Positions 44,672 to 54,589 of a stretch of DNA of 64,000 nt are shown one piece after another (positions within the stretch are counted from its first letter, which is position 1; each line of letters opens with the position of its first letter). The position numbers and the translations under genes were made by a program. This DNA is from Nigrospora sphaerica (taxonomy: Eukaryota > Ascomycota > Sordariomycetes > Amphisphaeriales > Apiosporaceae), in NCBI GenBank assembly GCA_018287875.1, contig JAGVVL010000021.1, positions 62,001 to 126,000 on the forward strand, written 5' to 3'. The notes beneath the pieces were generated by a model. That model was not told where the DNA came from and searched no databases. It was given only the letters and a program-made list of their open reading frames with translations.

Positions 44672-45139
44672 TTAGTTATGTATAGCCTTAGCGTTAAAAG
44701 AGATAAATGGTTGTGACTCTTGTCGCGTTTGGATGACATGAGTGTGCCCGCTTACGTTGCTCATTCCAGCTGACATCTTTGCTGTTAAGGCACCCGTGGC
44801 TACGGTACACAGTGCCAGAAATATAACACACTGACAAGTACGTACCTCTGGCCAAAAGAGGCTCTCCTTTCGGAATCTACATTCCAGAAGGTGGACGGTG
44901 AACCTGAACCCCACTGTACACCTCTGTAGGCCCATTCCATTCCCAGAATCGTAAATGGAGGCTATGAAAACATATGGAGCAAAGCCGTTCCACAAGCTCC
45001 ACCTCAACTTATGAAACCAGTACACACCACCCTCTATTGCGTCAGATTCCCCGTAGCTGCGACTCACTTTCCAGCCAATCTCATTCCTCCTGTTCGGAGC
45101 TCTAACCTGCTTACTGGCCGCGTCCAACGACCAATACAT
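44672..45139 (-). CDS. Hypothetical ORF
   Basis: 155 residues with aromatic-rich segments (GGVYWFHKLRWSLWNGF) and a hydrophobic stretch near the C-terminus (CVIFLALCTVATGAL). No family recognised and no supporting context, so this may be chance. Confidence 0.25.
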   Translation of the reverse strand: MYWSLDAASKQVRAPNRRNEIGWKVSRSYGESDAIEGGVYWFHKLRWSLWNGFAPYVFIASIYDSGNGMGLQRCTVGFRFTVHLLECRFRKESLFWPEVRTCQCVIFLALCTVATGALTAKMSAGMSNVSGHTHVIQTRQESQPFISFNAKAIHN

Positions 45140-46136
45140 ACTGGGCCAATAAATGATGCGGCCCTCAAGCCTGGATGTCTGCCATTACCGAATCCTAGAA
45201 ACAATGTAAAGTGTGGCAGTAAATAAGATGACCTGTCTGGGCCTCAAAACCCAACAACACCATTGCTGTCTCCTGTCGTGATTCTTGGTTTGGTCTCTCT
45301 ATGCGAATCTAAGCTGCTTTCCTGGATGATGGTCCCTATGTGACCAGCTGTACGGTAGTTCCATTCTCTTTTGCTTTGAAGGTATCTTGCATCTTGGTGC
45401 CGTATTGGGTTTCCGTCCACCAAATTCTGCGGACATTATAGGCCATTACTAATGAAACTTATCTCGGAAGGCTGAACGTTGTAGTGATTGACGGCGTATC
45501 TGCCTGCTAGCGGTCAGTCATATACGCGTTCCTGGGTGTGATCCTTACCTGGGGAGGGCGTTTGCTAGGGAATGTTGGTCTGTGGTGCACGAAAGCTTAA
45601 GACATCAGATTCCTGCATGGATTCATATGATTGCTAGGTAGCATGATTATCGAACTGCGCCTGCTGTGCTTAGTCCCTCGTATTTAAATGAGCGTCCGCG
45701 ATGGTCTTTGCGTGAGTGGCCGTCGGCAGAGAGACGGGAACGGCCAGTACATATGCTCGAATACGTTATTTGGGCCTCGCAGCAAAGGCTTGGTGCCGTA
45801 GTGATCGCGATCTCTGGATCTTTGTTTCGTACTTTCGGAGGGAGATTCAAGGGATCAATTCAGGAGAGACATTGTTGGATTGCATCTCGATGGAATGGAG
45901 GCTCTACAACCACTTCCAACGCCGCGGCCTGCGCTTAGGAAGAGAGCTGTTGGTACAACTGAGGAGCTAGCAACTCGCAGCGTTTTTAGCGCTTGAGTTC
46001 CCGTCATGTAAGAAAGGGGTCGGGTTCGCGCCCGCCAGCGGGACTCAAGTGTTACGTCGCCATAGCTGCCGCCGCTGGCCCCCTCCCTATCCTTCTATAG
46101 TAATTTTCAACTCCGCCCCATCTCGAGCACCCGCCC

Positions 46137-46438
46137 TTAGTGGCGGCAGAGGCCGCCGTCGGCTGACTCAACCCAGATCTGGTCGCTAGCGACGGCGGCG
46201 CGGGCCCAGAGGAGGTGACCGGGGTCGTAGTGGTTCTTGGCGGCGGCGAGGATGTTGTAGTTGGCGCCGAAGTAGTCAGTCCTCCAAGCCGAACTGTCCC
46301 AGGTGCCCTCGTCGGGGTAGCCGCCGCCGGTGGCGGGCGTGGGGGTCCGGAAGCAGTCCTGCCAGCCCTTGACGACGGCCTAGTGGCTGCGCAGTTCGGC
46401 GATACCGGTGTCGGGCGAGAGCTCGAACCCGAAGCTTC
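46137..46438 (-). pseudogene. BBE-type FAD-linked oxidoreductase, C-terminal fragment
   Basis: The frame reads FGFELSPDTGIAELRSH, a TAG, then AVVKGWQDCF, GGYPDEGTWDSSAWRTDYFG, ANYNILAAAKNHYDPGHLLW and ends ADGGLCRH. The W...FG.NY..L...K..YDP...L block is the hallmark of the berberine-bridge C-terminal domain. The FAD-binding domain is absent; sequence upstream of 46438 is unrelated. Local GC content is higher than the surroundings. Confidence 0.75.
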
Positions 46439-46618
46439 ACCTTATATGCTCTCTAGGCAACCCGGGATATACCGTGGGAGAAAATGGAGTATCCAGGTTG
46501 TCCATTCTGTAGAGAGACAAGACTAAAGTGATTAGGTGCCTTTCAAACCGCCTCCCGTGTAGCCGTATCGTTTGACACAATCCGCTCCAAGTAGCGTGGT
46601 CTTGCTAACATAGACCCA

Positions 46619-47062
46619 GTTCCTGCAGAGTCTAGCGCGCCTGCAGCCCGTGCAGGGCGAGTGCGTGCCCGTCTTTCTCGGGGCCGTCGACCTACCTGCG
46701 ATATCGCGTACCTAACATTACCAATTTCGAGCACAAACCCAACAAATGCTGTTTTTACCTTGAGGCGGGGAGAGCTTGACGTCGGACGGGGCATGGATGG
46801 CGCCGGCGATTTAAGCCGGCGGCTGCTTTATTCGCTCCGCGGCTTGCACGCTTGTGGAGTAGCCCACCGAGATCTCTAGTCTCCCAATGTGCTACTCTAC
46901 AAGGAAATGGGGCGGGCGATGATTCTTGATTTCGAACGAACTCGTTTGATGGACACGCCTCGGCGCCCTCTTACGTCGCTAGCTCCGAACAAGCGGAAGC
47001 GTAGCGTTGGCGACAGTGGAGCTGCTGGCAAGAGCGTGAGTCGAGATTCTTCGGTGGGGTAG
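46619..47062 (+). pseudogene. Protein kinase-like fragment
   Basis: Begins in LQSLARLQPVQGECVPVFLG, part of the N-lobe of a fungal kinase-like family. After a disrupted stretch it continues SLRGLHACGVAHRDL, then an in-frame TAG, then SPNVLLYKEM and MILDFERTRL. HRD, the N of SPN and DFE (replacing DFG, usual in this fungal group) mark the catalytic loop. A basic tail NKRKR follows. Missing N-lobe, frame change and nonsense codon make it non-functional. Confidence 0.7.
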
Positions 47063-47658
47063 GGTCAACGGATGATATGCGACGACACGCGGGCCGCCAT
47101 GGCAATCTTTACGAGGTGGTAGACTGCTTACTGAGTGCGAGCGAAGTATTCATAGCAGCCGCTTGCTCTCTTTGTTGTTATCACTTTCCCATTTAAAAGA
47201 TGTCGGCCTCGACTAAAGGTTGGCGTGGCGCAAAACTGGCCTGCAACACCGTATATTTCTAGCCAGGGAACCCATCACGAAGTATATGTCTGAGCAGGAG
47301 TTCTAATGACTCTGCTGCGGGGTAGCTCATAGCCTGATTTGATCTTGGGCGACATCACCCCATAGGATTACGGGCGGCCACAGAAGGTTTGCCTCACGAG
47401 CGCGCAAGAACACGAACGGTGTCAAAGAACCTAAGGACTTGTCACATGGCATCGTGCAGTCTTCTTTCCCAGCCACCTGGGCACCGCCTCCCCCATCCAG
47501 TAGCACCTTGGATCGCATTGGCTTTCCGGGCAGGCGGCGGTGAGGAAGGTCGTTCGGTGAATGCCGTTAACAACTACATTCAGCGACTTCGCTACCCAAG
47601 ATGCCTATCGCATACATCTAGAAACCGGTGCCACCGGATTTCGACGTGTAATGGCGTT
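47063..47658. other. Intergenic, no gene recognised
   Basis: No motif or shared repeat noticed. It lies downstream of both the kinase fragment and the coiled-coil gene. Confidence 0.4.
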
Positions 47659-48099
47659 TCAAAGTGCCCTGTTCTTGCACTGACGCTCTATTTGATAGCT
47701 TTTTTGTAAGATCTCAGCCGTCCTCCCGTCCATGGCCTCCGTGAACCGATATATCTCGGCCACCTCTGCCAACACTATTAGTGGATTGGCTATCACCTCT
47801 GGAGATGGTGGCAGCCATGTACGCGAAGGACCCAGACGCGCACAGCTGTGCAGTCCCATGAGTTCTTCGTAGGCGGAGAGCCCGGCAATCGAGCCGTTCA
47901 CAGCCTTCCGCCACTCGAGCGCGCTGATAAGCTCTTGTTGCGTATGTATCACTTGCCCTTGCAGGTTATGAATCTCGCGCATCTGCGCAAGGTGGCTCGA
48001 TAGTTGGGCAATAGCGGTCCGGAGGCGTAGGTTTTCTTGACGTAGAAGAGTTGTGTACAGCCAGAGCGGGGGCTTGCTGCTGCTGGCGGGGGTATGCAT
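47659..48099 (-). CDS. Coiled-coil protein, partner of the MADS-like gene
   Basis: 146 residues, single exon, ATG 48099. Residues about 18-62 are a coiled coil with leucine heptads (QENLRLRTAIAQLSSHLAQM, QGQVIHTQQELISAL). Then LSAYEELMGLHSCARLGPSR, and a C-terminal helical region (LAEVAEIYRFTEAMDGR). The blocks AYEELMG and QTQQELI-like sequence survive in the decayed copy at 26470-28829, which argues that the frame was once under selection. It is divergent from 48822-49915 with 722 bp between. The coiled coil suggests a dimerising adaptor; function unknown. Confidence 0.65.
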   Translation of the reverse strand: MHTPASSSKPPLWLYTTLLRQENLRLRTAIAQLSSHLAQMREIHNLQGQVIHTQQELISALEWRKAVNGSIAGLSAYEELMGLHSCARLGPSRTWLPPSPEVIANPLIVLAEVAEIYRFTEAMDGRTAEILQKSYQIERQCKNRAL

Positions 48100-48821
48100 A
48101 GCGTCGAGGATCTGTGGATGATCGTGGGAGCAGATGTTCTAGGCGAACAGTCGATTCTCGATCGCGTCCATCGACAGTAAGCGCTCGAGGACTCGAATGA
48201 GACGTGGCGGGACACCGAGTAGAAGAGAGGCGAGATACCGAGTGGAAGAGACGCTTAGTGGATGTCGATGGAACAGGAAAGCAAATCGATTCAGCACCTG
48301 GCTAACGCGGTTCGGTAAAATTTACCTCGTCATTTCGTCTTTGTTGCACGGTACATACAGTACGTCCTACCAGAGTCAAGTGACAAGGTGCGTCCCCAAG
48401 CACCCGAATGGCCACGGGGTTGTGGGAAACGGTCGAGTCGAAAGAAACACTGTGATGCGACTTCTTGCAAAAGTGGCAGCTGGGGCAGGCGGAGCAGGTG
48501 GTGGGAACAAACGCGCCCGGACCTAGCGCAGGGTCGGTTCGGGAGACCCGCCTCCAGGGCTGGGTTCCCACTGAGGGAGTCATGGAAGCTACGGCCAAGA
48601 TGGACCCGATCCACATCCGACCCAGCGCAGGATGCGTCGCCTCCAGCCCCGCCCCTCTTACGCAACTTCCCCCGCTCCCTACAATGACGCCCAGGCAAGA
48701 TCAATACTCAGTCACCCTTTAAACCCGACACTGGGCAGCTATTTTAGCATAGGCGCCGTAAATAGCATGGTGTTAATGATGGTACGGCCTGGAAGCCGAT
48801 TCTGCCAACCCGAGCGCGACC
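48100..48821. promoter_or_regulatory. Shared divergent promoter region of the gene pair
   Basis: 722 bp between two start codons pointing away from each other. Patches are conserved in the duplicated copy at 28830-29518. No specific factor site is recognised. Confidence 0.5.
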
Positions 48822-49915
48822 ATGGTCCATAGCAAGGGCCAGAAGGACAAGGCTCGGAAGAGCGGCCTCTCTCTTAGGAGGAAAACGATCAAGCTGGGCA
48901 AAGACTGTAACGTCTTCAGCGCGCTCGTGTATTGGAACCCAACGCATCGGAGGATGGAGACGGTAATGTATCTCCCACGCGGCCAGACATTGCCCGACGT
49001 GAACAGGCTGGTTCGTGTTCTTCCCGACGGTCCCCCTAGCGGCCGGCGGCTGACAGCACTAGCTACGCCGGTTGGCGACTGACGACGCTCGCTCCCGAGC
49101 AGGCGCCCGCGTGACGCGATCAAGCGCTGCGGCCCGGGCAATCGGGCCTGACCATGCGCCGGTCGCCGACCATGAATCAAGTGCGGACCATACCATCAAT
49201 GCCGACCATGAGCCCGCAGTTGGCTCCGATGCGAACGCTGATCCCGACGTCGACGCCGCGTATGAAACCGACCCCGAATACAACCAAGGTGCTGCAGCTG
49301 CTTCGGGCCCTGTGTCGGCTTACGACGACTTTCCCGAGGATGAGGGCGTCGCCGTGGGTGCCGACAGGCCCCGAAGGAGGCCGCCGAGACTCTTGCCGCC
49401 GAGGCTCGTGCAGCAGAGGTTCATGCAACGAGAATACAGAGGTAGGCGCGGCCAGGATTGAATCTAGGGCCGTCCGAGCATGCGTTGCTGACCATCGTCT
49501 CGCAGAACACCAACCGGCCGTCAGCCAGCCTTCCAGCGCCGTGTCGAGCGATACGACAAACAATGCGACGCAGTCGGTACTGGCAAGAGAGCATGCTACC
49601 CACAGCATAAACAGGCCGTTACCGACGGCCCTCGGTAGAAAGCATAGGCGATCGCTGAGACGGCAGGCGGTATCGCTCGCGTCCATTGAGCGGACGGGAG
49701 GACAGCGTGTGGCCATGGATGAGTTTGGTTGCCCGAGACCACTGGCTGGAGAGGCAGGTCTGCGGAGAGAGGAGGCGGGGCTGGCGCGTAGGCCCATACA
49801 GGCGTTTTCCAATGGCAGAAGACACCGGGTCAAGATGCGGCGAGAGCAGGTGGCGAAGATTCTAAGCTTGTTCGACGAGCTGAGCACAAGCTTAGGAAGC
49901 ATTCCGCTTCGATAG
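48822..49915 (+). CDS. MADS-like putative DNA-binding protein
   Basis: Three exons (48822-49010, 49063-49441, 49506-49915) join to 325 residues; introns 49011-49062 (52 bp, donor GTTCGT, acceptor CACTAG) and 49442-49505 (64 bp, GTAGGC...TCGCAG). The N-terminus (KGQKDKARKSGLSLRRK, then LGKDCNVFSALVYWNPTH) follows the basic helix/beta-strand pattern of a divergent MADS (SRF-type) domain. The middle is acidic and repetitive (PDHAPVADHESSADHTINAD), typical of an activation region. The C-terminus is basic, ending QVAKILSLFDELSTSLGS. Phases agree and there are no stops. The short paralogue at 2050-2497 shares intron 1 exactly; the copy at 29519-30557 is decayed. DNA binding is inferred from the domain pattern. 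Confidence 0.65.
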
Positions 49916-50250
49916 AGGGCCCTCTCCAAGTAGTAGGTATGACAATGAAACGCTTTGTTCTTTTGGCAGGTGGGCCTCGCGGACTATACGCTCATGAATG
50001 GGTACCACGTCATGCCACAGACGGCAAGCTCGTGGCCGACGGGTCTCGCGCTGACGATGGTGTACGAAGCCCACAATCTTCTATCGCACTCTACCGTCAG
50101 GCTGATGACCCAGTTATCGAACGGTCAGTGTAGCTGTGGGCTGGATCGTCCGCACGGCCGATGTCGAGAGATCGGTCGCTTAGTGGGACATTCGTTTAGG
50201 GGTGTCGCCTTAGCGGCCACAGAGTTACGGCTTACTACTGGTACGATATA

Positions 50251-52110
50251 ACGTAGATGTCGGGTCAGTCGTGCATGTGGGTCAGTCGTGCACTTCTTAC
50301 TAATTTCCACCATCTCAACTTCAACTCTACTCAACTCCATCAATAAGCATGGGAAACCCTTCGAGAGAGTCTCAAATGAACCTGGCGGTCCAGGCAATTC
50401 GAACGGATCCTACTTTATCTAACCGACGTGCCGCAAAAATCTTCAATGTCCCTCTATCCACCCTTCTCGATAGAATGAAAGGAAAACGCGCCCGACAGGA
50501 CACCCGCTCTGCCAGTGCTCGATTAACGAAACTAGAAGAGGAGGCAATTGTTAAATATGTCATTGACCTGGATTCGCGGGGGTTTGCGCCGCGGCTTAGC
50601 GATGTTGACGATATGGCGAATAACATCCTCGCGGCACGCGACGCGTCGCACGTCGGGACGCGCTGGGCCTCAACCTTCGTCGCGCGACAACAAGAGCTAA
50701 AGACGCGTCTTTCGCGTGTATACGACTACCAGAGAGCCCTCTGCGAAGACCCTGAGAAAATCGCGGGCTGGTTCGCGCTTTTTAGCAACCTAAAGGCGAA
50801 ATACGGTATCCTCGACGACGATCTATACAACTTCGACGAGACCGGCTTCATGATGGGCCAGATCGCGTCCTCGATGGTCGTGACGGGCGCCAATCGCGAC
50901 GGGAAACGGAAGAAGGTCCAGCCTGGCAATCGGGAATGGGTCACCGTGATCCAGGGCGTGTGTGCGAACGGCTGGTGCGTCCCGCCGTTCATAGCAGTGA
51001 AAGGCGTCTACCACCTCGCGAACTGGTACGCCGACAGCTCCCTACCACGCGACTGCGTCATTAAACCTACCTCGAATGGATGGACCAACAACGAGACAGG
51101 CCTGGACTGGATTCGGCACTTCGATAAACACACAGCCGTGCGTGCGAAGGGCCTATGTCGGATGCTAGTCATCGATGGGCATGAGAGCCACGTTTCGGCC
51201 GAATTCCAGGCTTTCTGCAAAGAGAAAAACATCATCACTGTCTCTATGCCTCCGCACTCATCGCATATCCTCCAGCCACTTGACGTTGGTTGTTTTGGTC
51301 CATTGAAGCGGGCATACGGTCGCGAAATCGAAGGGCTCATGAAGGCGCATGTGAACCACATCACGAAGGCCGAGTTCCTTATCGCCTTCCAAGCCGCGTT
51401 TTCAAAGGTTTTTACGCACGAAAACATCAAGGCCGGATTCTACGGGGCCGGTTTACTGCCTCTCGATCCGGACAGGATCATATCGAAGCTCGATGTGAAG
51501 TTATCGACGCCTTCGCCGACTGGAACCCTCCCAGCCGTGACCACCCCATGGACCTCTCAGACGCCACACAACCCGACCGAGGCGACCTCGCAGACTGACT
51601 TTATTAAAAGCCGAGTCCGCCATCACCAGGGGAGCTCTCCGACACCGATTTTATCGGCAGTTGACCAGATTGCGAAGGGTACAATGGCGATAATGCACGA
51701 GAATGCCCTCCTAAAGGCTGAGAACCGTAACCTTCGAGAGGCGAATATCAGCCTAGCTAAGCGTCGTGGGGCAAAGAAAGCTCATATAAGGCAAGGAGGG
51801 GCTCTTAGTATCGGCGAGGGACAAGATCTTTTAGATCAGAAAGACGTAAACACGCAGTTAGGGGAGGAAACGCGTGCGAATAGTAGTCGCACGAGGAGGG
51901 CGCAACCGCGCGAACAGCGCTGTGGCATATGCGGAAACACCGGTCATAATGCGCGTACTTGTGAAATGGATGTAGAAACCTCCGGAGACTCGGATTCCGG
52001 TTAGTTTGAATTGATTTAAGTTGTTGCGGTTGTGTAATTGACTGACTCATCGACAAGGTGCTGAAAAGTGCACGACTGACCCACATGCACGACTGACCCG
52101 ACATCTACGT
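50251..52110 (+). mobile_element. Complete pogo/Fot1 transposon, 1860 bp
   Basis: Inverted ends of about 45 bp (ACGTAGATGTCGGGTCAGTC... and its inverse) flanked by TA at 50249-50250 and 52111-52112. Each end contains GGGTCAGTCGTGCA twice, a likely double transposase-binding site. It carries one uninterrupted transposase gene, so the element appears autonomous. Confidence 0.95.
50349..52004 (+). CDS. pogo/Fot1-type transposase
   Basis: 551 residues, no stops. N-terminus: psq-type HTH (LAVQAIRTDPTLSNRRAAKI) followed by a CENP-B-type HTH (EEEAIVKYVIDLDSRGFAPR ... RWASTFVARQQEL). DDE_1 core: Asp in YNFDETGFMMG, Asp in LVIDGHESH, Asp in ILQPLDVGCFGPLK. The C-terminus has a short coiled coil (ENALLKAENRNLREANISL) and a zinc knuckle, CGICGNTGHNARTC. 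Unlike the 26.8 kb element it has no nonsense codon and intact ends. It catalyses cut-and-paste transposition into TA sites. Confidence 0.95.
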   Translation: MGNPSRESQMNLAVQAIRTDPTLSNRRAAKIFNVPLSTLLDRMKGKRARQDTRSASARLTKLEEEAIVKYVIDLDSRGFAPRLSDVDDMANNILAARDASHVGTRWASTFVARQQELKTRLSRVYDYQRALCEDPEKIAGWFALFSNLKAKYGILDDDLYNFDETGFMMGQIASSMVVTGANRDGKRKKVQPGNREWVTVIQGVCANGWCVPPFIAVKGVYHLANWYADSSLPRDCVIKPTSNGWTNNETGLDWIRHFDKHTAVRAKGLCRMLVIDGHESHVSAEFQAFCKEKNIITVSMPPHSSHILQPLDVGCFGPLKRAYGREIEGLMKAHVNHITKAEFLIAFQAAFSKVFTHENIKAGFYGAGLLPLDPDRIISKLDVKLSTPSPTGTLPAVTTPWTSQTPHNPTEATSQTDFIKSRVRHHQGSSPTPILSAVDQIAKGTMAIMHENALLKAENRNLREANISLAKRRGAKKAHIRQGGALSIGEGQDLLDQKDVNTQLGEETRANSSRTRRAQPREQRCGICGNTGHNARTCEMDVETSGDSDSG

Positions 52111-52112
52111 TA

Positions 52113-52743
52113 TCGTCTAATACAAACAAAGCCGCGTGTCCTTCCAACGTTTATTGCTCTCCCGGCAAGATCTCGATGGCGGCTGCAGCAACACAACGAT
52201 GGCCGACATGCTGGGCGGTCTTGGCTGCATCGTAGCCCGCCTTTCTGCTAGTATGCCATCGCCGCCGAACCCGAGGCAGCCCATACGTGGGGTTCCGAGA
52301 TGGAGTCACCAAGGCCTACGGCTGAGCCCACAAACTGTCGTCCTGGACATCCTCTTCGCCCTGTGGCGCTATCCCCCGCTCGAATACCGCCTTGACCTGC
52401 GACAGCCAGCCCATGAGCCGCTGCATCTGTTGTTGCAATCTGGTCGCACCGCGTGAGTAAGAATGGACGATGACAGGGCCGCATAGAACCTACATGCGTT
52501 CTATCTTCTGCGTGCTATAAGACATAGAGCAGTTAGTTTGGTCCCTTCATGGGCATCGGGCAACCTACAAATTCTGAATCCTATAGGAATCGTCGAGTAT
52601 GTTAAGCTAATGCGCGCAACGGGTCCAAATCAACTTACGCCTGGCTACAACGGTCCAGTTCAGCTTCTTGGCTGTTAAACCGACGTGAAAGTTCGTGGAG
52701 CTCGTGCAGGACCAAATCGAGTTTCCGGGACACATCCGTGGCA
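52113..52743. other. Intergenic, no gene recognised
   Basis: Short overlapping ORFs on both strands (52136-52456, 52248-52484) without motifs. No shared repeat noticed. Confidence 0.4.
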
Positions 52744-53070
52744 TTATGGGATGCTCTGCATCTCCGTCAGTCTAACCTCTGCGTGCGGTCCCGAGAGGAG
52801 GGAAGGATCGTACGTGGGCGACGGGCCGAACAGGTCGTCCTCGAACCCCTCCTGGTACGCCTCCTGCCCACCCTCGTACAAGCTAGGGATGGCCGGCAAA
52901 GACAGGTGAGGCTGGGAGGTGGGCGCTGCCACGGGACGAGACGAGGCGGATAAGGATACAGGCGCAGCGGTTGGGAAAGCTATATCGTCACCCCTGGCGC
53001 CGTAGCCGGCCGACCTACGAGCGTGCTGCGGAGGGCCCTGGCGCTGACCACTGTACTTCTGGGAGCTCAT
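52744..53070 (-). CDS. Hypothetical disordered protein
   Basis: 108 residues from ATG 53070: glutamine/glycine/arginine-rich start (SSQKYSGQRQGPPQHAR), serine/alanine/proline-rich centre, then an acidic/aromatic segment (YEGGQEAYQEGFEDDLFG). No domain. Could be a real small disordered protein or a chance frame. Confidence 0.3.
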   Translation of the reverse strand: MSSQKYSGQRQGPPQHARRSAGYGARGDDIAFPTAAPVSLSASSRPVAAPTSQPHLSLPAIPSLYEGGQEAYQEGFEDDLFGPSPTYDPSLLSGPHAEVRLTEMQSIP

Positions 53071-53193
53071 ATTGCCTGTGGAAGGGGCTCTAACAGAGAA
53101 GAAACAGAAATATGACCTGGAAGTCGTCCAAGGGTAGAAAACACCGGCCTGACGAGTGTCTACTCTATGCTATTTATAGGAACCGATTAAGTA

Positions 53194-53656
53194 CAGCCAT
53201 CCGCGAAATCAGTGTCCTCTGGTTTACTCTCTTATTTTTTGATGCATAGGCCACAATTGGCACTCTTGGCGCTAACCATGTACCTGGAATACTTCGCCTG
53301 TACTGTACATGGATTTGACACGTAGGCGTCCCATTTCTGGCCCCAAATGTAGCATACACAGGTCTAACAGACCTCCATATACACAAGCAAACCTCCCATT
53401 AATGACCCGTACCGTTTTCTTTCGACAGGCACAGTACATACGCCCCATTAATGAAAGGTTTAATGTAATCTATAGGGGGCTGCCAACCCTCTGTACAATA
53501 CATCAAGAGCTAGAAATGGAATGCTTACATGTCAGATCCATGTACACTACGTCCAAGGTACTCAGGGTACATGGCCAGCGCCAAGAGTGCCGATTGTGGC
53601 CTGTGCACTAAAAAATAAGAGAGTGAACTAGAGGACACTGATTTCGCGGATGGCGG
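53194..53656. repeat. MITE-B (TA-flanked, 463 bp)
   Basis: TA at 53192-53193 and 53657-53658. The inverted arms of about 100 bp carry CGCGAAATCAGTGTCCTC and CACTCTTGGCGCT/AGCGCCAAGAGTG. Same family as 11197-11585; no ORF. Confidence 0.85.
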
Positions 53657-53739
53657 TACATACGCTCATCCTATGGAACTGAGTATAACCCAGGCTGGGA
53701 ACGATGTTCCGTAGGTCCTTTCTAAACAATTGCTTCTTG

Positions 53740-54060
53740 GATGTTGCCACGGGAAAAAGCTATAGTGGACAGAAGTTACTACTAGAAGACTCTCCGAAAG
53801 GTAGAAGCTACTATGTACTAAAAGAAGCTGCCGCGGACAGAAGTTGCCACGGACGGAAGCTGCTAGGGGTGGAAGGTGCGACTATTGGATGTTGTCAATG
53901 GAAGAAGCTATTCGGGATAGAAACTACTACATACGATAAAAGCTACTACAGGCAGAAGTTAAGAAGGACAATATCTATTACTAGAAAGCTGCTACTGAAA
54001 GAAGATGTGGCGGGTGAATTTGGCTATGGATAGAAGCTACAACGGCTAGAAATCTCGCCG
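53740..54060. repeat. Degenerate purine-rich minisatellite
   Basis: Irregular repeats of GAAGCTACTA-like and GGACAGAAGTTRC-like units. Non-coding; ORF 53704-54033 across it is just the translation of the repeat. Confidence 0.6.
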
Positions 54061-54589
54061 GAGACAGCATGGTATAAAACAGAACAAGTTCAGACAGGAC
54101 AGGCGTCCAGCCAGTTCCCGGCCTACATCTCGCCCATCCCATACTGGAGGAAAGGCCTTTCGGCGCGAGCAACCGGGAGCTTATGCGGTTCTAACACTGG
54201 AGCAAGGCGCAAGGGACGAAACAGACGAAGCAAGAAAAGAAACCGTCGCAGCAATAGTGCCATTCAAAACACCCGTCACGCAGGAACCGACACAGGCGGC
54301 ACGCGCAAGATGGCGGCATGAGTCGCAAGCCGCAGCATGGCCAAAGATAGACAAGCGGCGTTCCGAAAGGCAGATCCCGTATACCGACCCGAGCCCGATC
54401 TATCGTCCCAGAAGAGGCGCAGCAGGCGGAAAAATACGAGGCGACCAAGTAGGGGGCGACCAAGTAGGAAGAAGGAAGCGGAGGAAGAAAACCGGGCGAA
54501 GCAGAAAGTGAACGAAGCAGGAAGCAGAGGGAACGGGAAGTGGGCGGAACAAGAAGAGCCCAGTACGCCAGGTCCGGTCAACATCCACG

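Noticed and set aside
49154..49915. 253-residue plus ORF and 250-residue minus ORF as separate genes
   Set aside because: The plus frame only becomes the MADS-like gene after the intron ending at 49505, and the minus frame is its shadow.
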